A DNA stretch of 64,000 nucleotides from Amblyomma americanum. Its lineage: Eukaryota; Arthropoda; Arachnida; Ixodida; Ixodidae. The notes beneath the pieces were generated by a model. The model did no database searches. It was not told the DNA's origin and worked only from the letters and a program-made list of their open reading frames with translations. The stretch spans positions 18,556 through 82,555 of the forward strand of contig NW_027526742.1 of the NCBI RefSeq assembly GCF_052857255.1. Reading direction: 5' to 3'. Made by a program: the position numbers and the translations under genes. Positions 12,143 to 21,800 of the stretch are shown in pieces (position 1 is the stretch's first letter; every line of letters begins with the position of its first letter).

Positions 12143-13369
12143 TTATGTTTTTGTTTTTTTTATTTTAATTATGTTATGTATGATGTTTCCTATAATGGGT
12201 TCAGCAGCGTTCCTACAGTGCAGCGCTTTGAGCATACTCAGTGAATCGGTGTAAATGACGCTATTTTTAATGTTTTCTTTTACTATTTGGTCTACGGCTA
12301 CAAAGACTGCATAACTCTCGGCAGTAGAAACCGATGCATACTGTGGCAGTCGTATCATTTTTTCATTTTTTCCTTGAATTACTGCACTTCCAACAAGACT
12401 TTCTGTTTTTGACCCATCAGTGTAAAATTCAGTGAAGGTGTCATATTTTTCTTGCAGTTCAATAAATTCTTGTAGTATGAGCTGATGTGGCATTTCCTTT
12501 TTATGTAAGTGTGTCAGTGTGAAGTCGCACACTGAAGGCAGGCTGTACCATGGTGGTAAATTTTCATATTTTTGTGCAATATTCGGCAGGGCATCCAGTA
12601 CTCCTAACTCTTCACATTTATCTTCAAAGCGCATTATTAGTGGCCGGATGGATTGTGGTTCATTGTTGAATAATCTTTTGGATGGGCACCTGTTAACAAT
12701 GGGATGGAAGAGATGTTTAGGAAGAGAACGGGTTTTTAGGACGTATGCGCATGCCAGTGTGACTCTTCTATCCTCTAGTGCAGGCTCATTAGCTTCAATG
12801 TAAAGACTGTTTATCGGGGATGTTCTATATGCTCCAGTTGATAGTCGCAGACCAAGATTATGAACAGGGTCCAGTCGTTTCAAGTAGGATGCTTTTGCTG
12901 AACCGTATACTATGCACCCATAGTCCAGCTTGGAGCGTACCAGAGAGCGATAGATGTGTAATAGGCATGTTCTATCGGACCCCCACCGTTTTCGCGAGAG
13001 CACCTTTAATACATTGAGGGCTTGGGATGCTTTCTTTTTAAGGTTGTTAATGTGTGGTAGAAATGTGAGGTTCTTGTCAAAAGTGAGTCCTAAAAATTTA
13101 TGTTCTGGTTTAATTGGTAGTGTGGCTAGATTCAAGTATAGGTTGGGATTGAATTGTAGGCCTCGTCGCAATGAGAACAGAACGGCTACTGTTTTTTGAG
13201 GAGAGAACTTGAACCCATTTATCTCTGCCCAAGCAGCTAGTTTATTTAGTGTGATTTGTATTTGTCTCTCGCAGGACGATATGCTGGAGGAAGTGCATGC
13301 TATCTGTACGTCATCTACATAAACCGAATACATTATGGACTTGGGTATTACTTTGGCTAACGAATTCAT
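12143..13369 (-). pseudogene. ORF2 fragment: RT catalytic YVDD, thumb and RNase H core
   Basis: The 408-codon stretch carries the RT active-site box YVDD at residues 17-20, followed by the thumb and connection region (KFLGLTFDKNLTF, residues 91-103). RNase H then begins, with D318 in FYTDGS, E351 in STAESYA and D375 in VIYTDS, three of its four catalytic acids. RNase H removes the template RNA from the cDNA hybrid. The frame is lost in an A-rich tract near 12150, and out-of-phase codons end in a stop at 12143-12145. The remainder of RNase H continues in the next fragment. Confidence 0.9.
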
Positions 13370-14011
13370 TTTGACTACGAAAAAGTGTCGTGCTTAGAAT
13401 GCAACCTTGGGGCAAGCCATTCTCTTGGGTGAAAATCATGGAGAGAGTTGTTCCTAGGCGGACCCTAAATGTGCGGTTAGCCAGGAAGTCGTTGAAGCAG
13501 TTCAGCATCCTGCCTCGGATACCGAGCTCTGCTAGGTCGCGGAGGATGCCGAAGTTCCACGTGGTATCGTATGCCTTCTCCATGTCGAACAAGACCCCGA
13601 TACACTGCTCCTTGTGGATGAACGCCTCCCGTATGGTGTTCTCTAGGCGGACAAGGTGATCGGTGGTTGAGCATGCTTTTCTGAATCCACATTGATGTAC
13701 ATCTAATAGTTGCCGAGATTCGAGTACGAAGGTGAGTCTAATATTTATTACACTTTCAAAAGATTTAGCAATGCAGCTGGTGAGGGCTTTTGGTCTGTAA
13801 TTGTCAGGACTTGTTGGTGGTTTTCTGGGTTTCAGAAAAGGTACTATTACTGCTTTCTTCCACTCCTCAGGTATTCTGCGAGTCATCCATATTTTATTGA
13901 AGAATTTTAACAGTGCCTGTAAGGCTGTATCAGAGAGATGGGCAAGCATATTGTAATGCACATTGTCTGGGCCTGGTGCTGTCTTTTTACCGGAAGATAA
14001 TACTCTATTTA
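13311..14011 (-). pseudogene. ORF2 fragment: reverse transcriptase fingers and palm
   Basis: Reading upstream of the GTG at 13961 in this frame gives KKTAPGPDN, the usual entry into the RT domain, so the segment really begins near 14011. Counting from the GTG codon, motifs are PEEWKKAVIVPFLKP (31-45), YRPKALTSC (55-63), the first catalytic aspartate in LFDMEKAYD (124-132), and NGLPQGCILS (181-190). Homology leaves this frame near 13380 and continues in the next fragment; the last 20 or so codons of the open frame are out-of-phase noise. Relatives usually have an isoleucine where this copy has the lysine of YRPKA. Confidence 0.88.
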
Positions 14012-14113
14012 TTCCTGGAGTGTAATGGGCTCGTTGTAGTCTTCCTGCATGCCTGCTCCGAATGGAAGTTTTTGTTTTTCAGCTATAGCTTTGTGTTTCT
14101 GGAATGTGCTTGT

Positions 14114-14785
14114 TTAGTGGGATGACCTTGAGACTTCAGCAAAGTGCTCGCCCAATAAATTGGCCTGTTCTTCCAACGATGTTTGTGTACCGGGTGTTGT
14201 CAAAAGCGGAAGTGTGAAGGAAGTATGGTCACCAGTGAATTTACGAACTTTGTCCCACATTTTCTTTGATGGTATTGAACTATTTATAGAGGACACATAT
14301 TTCTGCCAGGAGGTTTTCTCAGCATTCCTGCGCACGTACCGCGCTTTCGCCTTGGCCCTTTTAAAAATGAGTAAGTTCTCTGCAGTGGGGTACCGGCGCA
14401 GGGTGCCCCATGCTTTATTTTGCTGTTTTTTTGCAAATGTACATTCTTCTGTCCACCATACTTTGTGTTTCTTCTGTACGAGTCCTGTTGTTTGTGGTAT
14501 AGCGAGTGTTGCAGCAGATAATATGCATGTAGTAAATCTTTCATTAATTTCATCTATGCTGAGGTCTTCAGAAAATTCTTTATCTAGAGTGGCACTTTCT
14601 GTAAAAAGTGACCAGTCGGCGAGGTGAAATCTCCAGCGCCGTGGTCTTGTGGGGATGACTGGAGTGGAAGACGAGAGCCTGATGACAGTGGGTAGGTGAT
14701 CACTTCCCAGAGGATCATTTAAAACATCCCATTTAAAATCGGTAAAAAGAGACGGTGATGTGAAAGCTAAATCAAGGAAGCTCAT
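14114..14785 (-). pseudogene. ORF2 fragment: endonuclease C-terminus and linker to RT
   Basis: In the same frame as the preceding fragment. It opens with MSFLDLAFTSPSLF and carries the endonuclease SDH motif at residues 28-30 (within DPLGSDHLPTVIRL), completing the catalytic set. The following 190 residues are a basic, Trp- and Lys-rich linker typical of the segment between endonuclease and RT. It ends at a TAA at 14114-14116, where relatives read through. The same frame then stays open to about 14012, where a one-base loss moves homology to another frame. Confidence 0.85.
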
Positions 14786-14791
14786 TTTTGC

Positions 14792-15316
14792 TTAGCTTGG
14801 GCAACAATATGTGGCCTTTCCTGTGTTTAAAAGACAGACATTATTCGAGAGTAGAAAATCTTCGATTATTTTGCCCCTAGAGTCACAGCGTTCGCTTCCC
14901 CAAAACGGGGAGTGAGCGTTAAAATCGCCAACTACCAGATATGGCACTGGAAATTCATTGATCAGGCCTTCTAAATCTTGTATTGTTAATGTGATGTGTG
15001 GGGGGAGATATAAAGAGCAAATTGTTATTGTTTTGTAGGTAACGACGCTAACTGCAACTGCCTCAAGTTTTGTGTAAAGTTTGATTTCTTGAGCAGGGAC
15101 GCCGCTTTGAAGGACAATCGCGACGCCTCCCGAGAGTCGATTTGCCTGCTCGCGATCGCGTCTAAAAATGTTATGTTTAAGGATATGCACATGTTGTGGA
15201 CCAAGATTGGTCTCCTGAAGACATAAAACTGTAGGTAACATTGACCCTAAAATATGTGTTACGTCGCTGTAGTTCCGCATAATTCCTCTACAATTCCACT
15301 GAATTAAGAAAGCCAT
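14792..15316 (-). pseudogene. ORF2 fragment: APE-type endonuclease, N-terminal part
   Basis: This open stretch of 174 codons holds most of the apurinic/apyrimidinic-like endonuclease that makes the first-strand nick. Expected active-site elements are present: N8 in the WNCRG motif, E35 in LCLQETNL, and D131, N133 and H135 in VVGDFNAHSPFWGS. It ends at a premature TAA (14792-14794). The frame continues unchanged after the stop into the rest of the domain, so this is a single nonsense change. It starts 125 bases after the ORF1 stop. Confidence 0.9.
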
Positions 15317-15441
15317 GTTTATTTTTGAGGTGAGAACGCTAAGGCGTTTACTTATGCTCAGGGCCTGTTATGAGGTGTCTTTTTTTCGCCCAAGAGAGCT
15401 GTTCTGCCGCTGCATAGCGGGCGGACTGGGGGTTGTATCCA

Positions 15442-16527
15442 TCACCTCGCCAGAGGTGCTGGAGGACCGCGCAGCTGCGGTTGTGTTAGTTTCAGGCCTC
15501 CCCTGACCAGGGAAATCCTGCGGGGTGCCGACCCATGGACCGGCGCTCCCTGCTGTGAAAATGGCAGGGCAGCTTTCGCTGACCCTGCCTGGGGCGTGGA
15601 TGGTCCTGCCATAGGCTCGGTGGAAGTGGCCTCGGCAAGTGCCGGAGTGCTGTGTGGTGCTACGCCCCTGCGCACCACATCAGCGAAGTTTGGTTTCGCT
15701 GTGAACGAGAATGTGTTGGTTAGTGCAAAACGCCTCCTGGCTTCTTTAAATGAAATGTTTTCTTTGGTCTTTATGGTGATAATTTCCTTCTCCTTTTTCC
15801 AGGACGGACACGCCCTGGAGTACGCAGCGTGGTCTCCTTCGCAATTTGCGCAGCGCAGTGCTGCGGCACATTCCTCTGAATTGTGGTCCTTAGAAGCGCA
15901 TTTCGCACAGGTTTTGCGGCCGCGGCAACTCTGAGAGCCGTGCCCGAATCTATGACAGTTGAAGCATCTGCGTGGGTTAGGAATGTAGTGCCTGACATTA
16001 ACTTTAAGGTATTCGACTTCGATGGTTTCAGGTAATGTGCTTGTGCTGAATGTGAGTACCAGGTGTTTAGTATCTATTTCTTTGTTGTCTTTGCGGATTT
16101 TAATTCGATAGACATCTGTGACATTTTGGTCGCTGAGACCTTCTAACATTTCTTTTTCTGTTAGATGAATGAAGTCGTTTTCTGAGATGACACCACGGAC
16201 GGTATTGAGGCATCTGTGGGCTGTTATGGAGACTGGGATGTCTCCAACAGAGAGAATGTCTGAGATCTTGGAGTTTTGGGTATGGTCACAAATTTCTAGT
16301 AATAAGTCGCCACTGGCCATTTTCGATAGCTTATATCCGGGGCCCAGTGTATCTGTTAGGCACTTTGACACAAGAAAGGGTGATAGTATTCTTGCCTGTT
16401 TTCCTTCTACTGTACTATGTATGACATGGAACTTTGGGAAGGTTGTTTTCTTTTTCGGGAAAAAGTCTGTTGCCTCGTTCCGCCCTCTTTTCAGAGAGCG
16501 AGCAGGTTTTGAAAGGGGGGGAGCCAT
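15442..16527 (-). CDS. LINE ORF1 (gag-like nucleic-acid-binding protein, three CCHC knuckles)
   Basis: This 361-codon open frame starts at ATG 16527 with a basic Pro/Lys/Arg-rich N-terminus (MAPPLSKPARSLKRGR). Residues about 45-180 look like the RNA-recognition fold common in ORF1p. Three zinc knuckles follow: C188/C191/H196/C201, C207/C210/H215/C220 (both CX2CX4HX4C) and C226/C229/H233/C240 (CX2CX3HX6C). In this family ORF1p coats element RNA and acts as a nucleic-acid chaperone in the ribonucleoprotein. It is the only long open frame left in the element. The tail after about residue 335 may be out of phase: a neighbouring frame reads on from near 15515 to a TAA at 15348-15350, ending LITGPEHK, which resembles the usual ORF1 C-terminus better. 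It is therefore listed as coding-like but probably part of a dead element. Confidence 0.8.
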   Translation of the reverse strand: MAPPLSKPARSLKRGRNEATDFFPKKKTTFPKFHVIHSTVEGKQARILSPFLVSKCLTDTLGPGYKLSKMASGDLLLEICDHTQNSKISDILSVGDIPVSITAHRCLNTVRGVISENDFIHLTEKEMLEGLSDQNVTDVYRIKIRKDNKEIDTKHLVLTFSTSTLPETIEVEYLKVNVRHYIPNPRRCFNCHRFGHGSQSCRGRKTCAKCASKDHNSEECAAALRCANCEGDHAAYSRACPSWKKEKEIITIKTKENISFKEARRRFALTNTFSFTAKPNFADVVRRGVAPHSTPALAEATSTEPMAGPSTPQAGSAKAALPFSQQGAPVHGSAPRRISLVRGGLKLTQPQLRGPPAPLAR

Positions 16528-17102
16528 AAAGAAAATTTAGTTATTCGGTCATGGCGCCAGCCACCCACCACGGAGTCCAACAAGGGGACGGGACCGGAAC
16601 TTGAAAGCAAGTCCTGCCCACGCCAGCTGTACAAATCAACTATAACCATATATGACTCAACTCAGGGTAGTTGGTCACACAAGGTTAACCCTCGCCGCCA
16701 GGAAAACAGGAAAAACCAAGGAGTGAGTAGGATATAGGAGAGTTGTGAGACAGAGATAGGAAAGTGAAAGATGGAGAGGAGGATAGGAAAAGGCGACTGC
16801 GGATTCCCCCCGTCGGGTCAGGCCGGAGGTGCCGTCTGCAGGAAGCTGGGGCCAAAGTGGAGTGTTGCCTTTGCCAAGGGGCCTTAAGGGTCCAAACGCT
16901 CGGCATCGGCTCAACCACCAGGATCCCCTTTTCCCCGGACACGGCGATGCCACGTACGGCGAGGCGCGGGTGCTCGGGTCCGTGGTGATGCACAGTTCAC
17001 CATCATCCCCTTGCGGGGATGTCCCTGCGGATGCTCGGGAACCCGCGGTGTCGCCACTCACCGTCGCGACGCCTGCAAGCTGCAGGCACCCCCCTGCGGG
17101 GG
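16528..17102 (-). promoter_or_regulatory. LINE 5' leader, GC-rich and hairpin-rich
   Basis: About 575 bases lie between the satellite junction and the ORF1 ATG; the outer 430 are strikingly GC-rich compared with the AT-rich satellite. Non-LTR elements must carry an internal promoter here, so promoter activity is expected from the family, though no specific motif is assigned. The first bases of the element fold into consecutive perfect hairpins: CCCCC-GCA-GGGGG (17102-17090), GCCTGCA-GCT-TGCAGGC (17087-17071), then a GTCGCGAC palindrome (17070-17063), and further in CATCCCC-GCAA-GGGGATG (about 17019-17002). Open frames of 96 to 144 codons occur on both strands but have no recognisable domain. 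Confidence 0.7.
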
Positions 17103-18800
17103 AAGTCATCGAAGAGTAGACGAGAGAAAGCTATAAAGTTTTTCTCTCAGAACTGCGCGAAAACTTGTATTCCGGCTCAAAACAACGGGATACATCGTTT
17201 TAGATCGAAACTAGCGAGATTTACGCACTTCGAGTTTACAATCGTCAAGAGTAGACGAGAGAAAGGTGTAAACTTTTTCTCTCAGAACTGCGCGAAAACC
17301 TTTATTCCGGCTCAAAACGACGGGTTACATCGTTTTAGATCGAAACTAGCGAGATTCACAAACATCGATTTTACATGTCGTCGAAGAGTAGACGAGAGAT
17401 AGGTATAAACGTTTTCTCTAAGAACTCTCTCGAAAACTTAGATTCCGGCACAAAACAACGAGATACATCGTTTTAGATCGAAACTAGCGAGATTTACGCA
17501 CTTTGATTTTACAAGTCTCGAAGAGTAGACGAGAGAAAGCTGTAAACGTTTTCTCTCAGAACTGAGCGAAAACTTGTATTCCGGCTCAAAACAACGGGAT
17601 ACATCGTTTTAAATCGAAACGAGCGAGATTTACGCACTTCGATTTTACAAGTCGTCGAGAGTAGATGAGAGAAAGGTGTAAACTTTTTCTCTCAGAACTG
17701 CGCGAAAACTTGTATTCCGGCTGAATACAAAGGAATACATCGTTTTAAATCGAAAGTAGCAAGATTTACGCACTTCAATTTTACAAGTCATTGAAGTGTA
17801 GACGAGAGAAAGGTGCAAACTTTTTCTCTCAGAACTGCGCGAATACTTGTATTCCGGCTCAAAACAACGAGATACATCGTTTTTGATCGAAACTAGCGAG
17901 ATTAACGCACTTTGGTTTTACAAGTCGTAGAGAGAAAACGAGAGACAGCTATAAAGTTTTTCTCTCAAAACTGCGCGAAAACCTATATTCCGGCTCAAAA
18001 CAACGGGATACATCATTTTAGATCGAAACTAGCGAGATTCACGAACATCGATTTTACAAGTCGTCGAAGAGTAGACGAGAGAAAGCTGTAAAGTTTTTCT
18101 CTCAGAACTACGCGAAAACCTTTATTCCGGCTCAAAACAACGGGATACTTGGTTTTAGATCGAAAACTAGCGAGATTCACAAACATCGATTTTACATGTC
18201 GTCGAAGAATAGACGAGAGGGAGCGGCAAACTTTTTCTCTCAGAACTGCGCGAAAACTTGCATTCCAGCTCAAAACAACGGGATACATCGTTCTAGATCG
18301 AAACTAGCAATATTCACGAACACCGATTTTACAAGTCGTTGAGAGTAGACGAGAAAAAGGTCTAATCTTTTTCTTTCAGAACTGCGCGAAAACTTGTAAT
18401 CTGGCTCAAAACAACGGGATACATCGTTTTAGATCGAAACTAGCGAGATTTACGCACTTCGATTTTACAAGTCGTTGAAGAGTAGACGACAGAAAGGTGT
18501 AAACTTTTTCTCTCAGAACTGCGCGAAAACTTGTATTCCAGCTCAATACAACGGGATACATCGTTTTAGATCGAAACTAGCAAAATTTACGAGCATCGAT
18601 TTTACAAGTCGTCGAAGAGTAGACGAGAGAAAGGTATAAAATTTTTCTCTCAGAACTGCGCGAAAACTTGTATTCCGGCTCGAAACAACGGGATACATCG
18701 TTTTAGATCGAAACTAGCGAGATTCACGAGCATCGATTTTACAAGTCGTCGAAGAGTAGACGAGAGAAAGGGGTAAACTTTTTCTCTCAGAACTGCGCGA
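17103..18800 (+). repeat. Divergent satellite monomers right of the LINE
   Basis: About 12 monomers with individual substitutions and one-base indels (for example loss of a G at about 17242, AAGTCTCGAAGAG near 17513, and CGAAAACTAG near 18163) and no visible higher-order order. They resemble the left array in using CTAGCGAGATTTACGCAC forms, so the LINE lies inside the old zone and not at its border. Confidence 0.8.
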
Positions 18801-21800
18801 AAACTTTTATTCCGGCTCGAAACAACGGGATACATCGTTTTAGATCGAAACTAGCGAGATTCACGAACATCGATTTTCCTAGTCGTCGAAGAGTAGACGA
18901 GAGAAAGGTGTAAACTTTTTCTCTCAGAACTGCGCGAAAACTTGTATTCCGGCTCAAAACAACAGGATACATCGTTTTAGATCGAAACTAGCATAATTCA
19001 CGAGCATCGATTTTACAAGTCGTCGAAGTGTAGACGAGAGAAAGGTGTAAACATTTTCTCTCAGAACTGCGCGAAAACTTGTATTCCGGCTCAAAACAAC
19101 GGGATACAACGTTTTAGATCGAAACTAGCATAATTCACGAGCATCGATTTTACAAGTCGTCGAAGAGTAGCCGACAGAAAGGTGTAAACTTTTTCTCCCA
19201 GAACTGCGCGTAAACTTGTACTCCGGCTCAAAACAACGCGATACATCGTTTTAGATCGAAACTAGCAAAATTCACGAGCATCGATTTTACAAGTCGTCGA
19301 AGAGTAGACGACAGAAAGGTGTAAACATTTTCTCTCAGAACTGCGCGAAAACTAGTATTGCGGCTGAAAACAACGAGATACATCGTTTTAGATCGAAACT
19401 AGCATAATTCACGAGCATCGATTTTGCAAGTCGTCGAAGTGTAGACGAGAGAAAGGTGTAAACATTTTCTCTCAGACCTGCGCGAAAACTTGTATTCCAG
19501 CTCAATACAACGGGATACATCGTTTGAGATTGAAACTAGCAAAATTCACGAGCATCGATTTTACAAGTCGTCGAAGAGTAGACGAGAGAAAGGTGTAAAC
19601 GTTTTCTCTCTGAACTGCGCGAAAACTTGTATTCCGGCTCAAAACAACGGGACACAACGTTTTAGATCGAAACTAGCATAATTCACGAGCATCGATTTTA
19701 CAAGTCTTCGAAGTGTAGACGAGAGAAAGGTGTAAACATTTTCTCTAAGAACTGCGCGAAAACTTGTATTCCGGCTCAAAACAACGGGATACAACGTTTT
19801 AGATCGAAACTAGCATAATTCACGAGCATCGATTTTACAAGTCGTCGAAGTGTAGACGAGAGAAAGGTGTAAACATTTTCTCTAAAAACTGCGCGAAAAC
19901 TTGTATTCCGGCTCAAAACAACGGGATACAACGTTTTAGATCGAAACTAGCATAATTCACGAGCATCGATTTTACAAGTCGTCGAAGAGTAGACGACAGA
20001 AAGGTGTAAACATTTTCTCTCAGAACTGCGCGAAAACTTGTATTCCGGCTCAAAACAATGGGATACAACATTTTAGATCGAAACTAGCATAATTCACGAG
20101 CATCGATTTTACAAGTCGTCGAAGAGTAGCCGACAGAAAGGTGTAAACTTTTTCTCCCAGAACTGCGCGTAAACTTGTACTCCGGCTCAAAACCACGGGA
20201 TACATCGTTTTGGATCGAAACTAGCAAAATTCACGAGCATCGATTTTACAAGTCGTCGAAGAGTAGACGACAGAAAGGTGTAAACTTTTTCTCTCAGAAC
20301 TGCGCGAAAACTTGTATTCCAGCTCAATACAACGGGATACATCGTTTTAGATCGAAACTAGCAAAATTCACGAGCATCGATTTTACAAGTCGTCGAAGAG
20401 TAGACGAGAGAAAGGTGTAAACTTTTTCTCTCAGAACTGCGCGAAAACTTGTATTCCGGCTCGAATCAACGGGATACATCGTTTTAGATCGAAACTAGCG
20501 AGATTCACGAACATCGATTTTACTAGTCGTCGAAGAGTAGACGAGAGAAAGGTGTAAACGTTTTCTCTCAGAACTGCGCGGAAACTTGTATTCCGGCTCA
20601 AAACAACGGGATACATCGTTTTAGATCGAAACTAGCATAATTCACGAGCATCGATTTTACAACTCTTCGAAGTGTAGGCGAGAGAAAGGTGTAAACATTT
20701 TCTCTCAGAACTGCTCGAAAACTTGTATTCCGGCTCAAAACAACGGGATACAACGCTTTAGATCGAAACTAGCATAATTCACGAGCATCGATTTTACAAG
20801 TCGTCGAAGAGTAGTCGACAGAAAGGTGTAAACTTTTTCTCCCAGAACTGCGCGTAAACTTGTACTCTGGCTCAAAACAACGGGATACATCGTTTTAGAT
20901 CGAAACTAGCAAAATTCACGAGCATCGATTTTACAAGTCGTCGAAGAGTAGACGAGAGAAAGGTGTAAACTTTTTCTCTCAGAACTGCGCGAAAACTTGT
21001 ATTCCGGCTCGAATCAACGGGATACATCGTTTTAGATCGAAACTAGCGAGATTCACGAACATCGATTTTACTAGTCGTCGAAGAGTAGACGAGAGAAAGG
21101 TGTAAACGTTTTCTCTCAGAACTGCGCGGAAACTTGTATTCCGGCTCAAAACAACGGGATACATCGTTTTAGATCGAAACTAGCATAATTAACGAGCATC
21201 GATTTTACAACTCGTCGAAGTGTAGGCGAGAGAAAGGTGTAAACATTTTCTCTCAGAACTGCGCGAAAACTTGTATTCCGGCTCAAAACAACGGGATACA
21301 ACGTTTTAGATCGAAACTAGCATAATTCACGAGCATCGATTTTACAAGTCGTCGAAGAGTAGTCGACAGAAAGGTGTAAACTTTTTCTCCCAGAACTGCG
21401 CGTAAACTTGTACTCCGGCTCAAAACAACGGGATACATCGTTTTAGATTGAAACTAGCAAAATTCACGAGCATCGATTTTACAAGCCGTCGAAGAGTAGA
21501 CGACAGAAAGGTGTAAACATTTTCTCTCAGAACTGCGCGAAAACTAGTATTGCGGCTGAAAACAACGAGATACATCGTTTTAGATCGAAACTAGCATAAT
21601 TCACGAGCATCGATTTTGCAAGTCGTCGAAGTGTAGACGAGAGAAAGGTGTAAACATTTTCTCTCAGACCTGCGCGAAAACTTGTATTCCAGCTCAATAC
21701 AACGGGATACATCGTTTGAGATTGAAACTTACAAAATTCACGAGCATCGATTTTACAAGTCGTCGAAGAGTAGACGAGAGAAAGGTGTAAACGTTTTCTC

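Larger units (their letters stand above)
11603..15316 (-). pseudogene. LINE ORF2 (endonuclease-RT-RNase H polyprotein), broken
   Basis: In intact relatives ORF2 is one protein of roughly 1200 residues that nicks the target DNA, copies the element RNA by target-primed reverse transcription, and removes RNA with its RNase H domain. Here the ATG at 15316 opens with residues AFLIQWNCRG, a typical endonuclease start. Visible lesions in minus-strand order are: a TAA stop at 14792-14794; a TAA stop at 14114-14116; a one-base loss near 14005-14012; a frame change near 13372-13385; a one-base gain in an A-rich tract near 12147-12160; a one-base loss in the A run at 11732-11737; and a TAA stop at 11669-11671. 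Homology resumes immediately after each lesion in the expected frame, so these are point lesions and no domain has been deleted. The frame then runs to a TAG at 11603-11605. Confidence 0.92.
11505..17102 (-). mobile_element. I-superfamily non-LTR retrotransposon (LINE), inactive, near full length
   Basis: A 5.6-kb element on the minus strand interrupts the satellite. Reading along the minus strand there is a GC-rich 5' leader (17102-16528), ORF1 with three zinc knuckles (16527-15442), ORF2 with APE endonuclease, reverse transcriptase, RNase H and a CCHC tail (15316-11603), a short 3' UTR, and a terminal TAACTAACTAA. Three ORF1 knuckles plus an RNase H domain in ORF2 define the I superfamily. 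The satellite ends in GCACTTCG at 11504 and resumes with AAGTCATCGAAGAG at 17103, so the ATTTTAC expected between them is missing. There is no target-site duplication. ORF2 has three stops and four frameshifts, so the copy cannot move by itself. The protein style and leader suggest a tick family, which is inference. Confidence 0.95.

Noticed and set aside
11693..16540. Plus-strand open frames within the LINE (for example 14160-14627, 12519-12803 and 15596-15934)
   Set aside because: Antisense shadows of the minus-strand ORF1 and ORF2; no recognisable motifs.
11505..17102. LTR retrotransposon or endogenous virus
   Set aside because: No long terminal repeats, protease, integrase or envelope; the endonuclease is APE-type and the 3' end is a short tandem repeat, as in LINEs.
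16675..17109. Overlapping 144-, 102-, 96- and 74-codon frames in the LINE 5' leader
   Set aside because: GC-rich sequence opens frames on both strands by chance; no family resemblance, and they end in or cross the satellite junction.
20342..20478. CENP-B box in the monomer
   Set aside because: The monomer has AACGGGA, matching one end of the box, but the required TTCG and central A are not at the right spacing on either strand.
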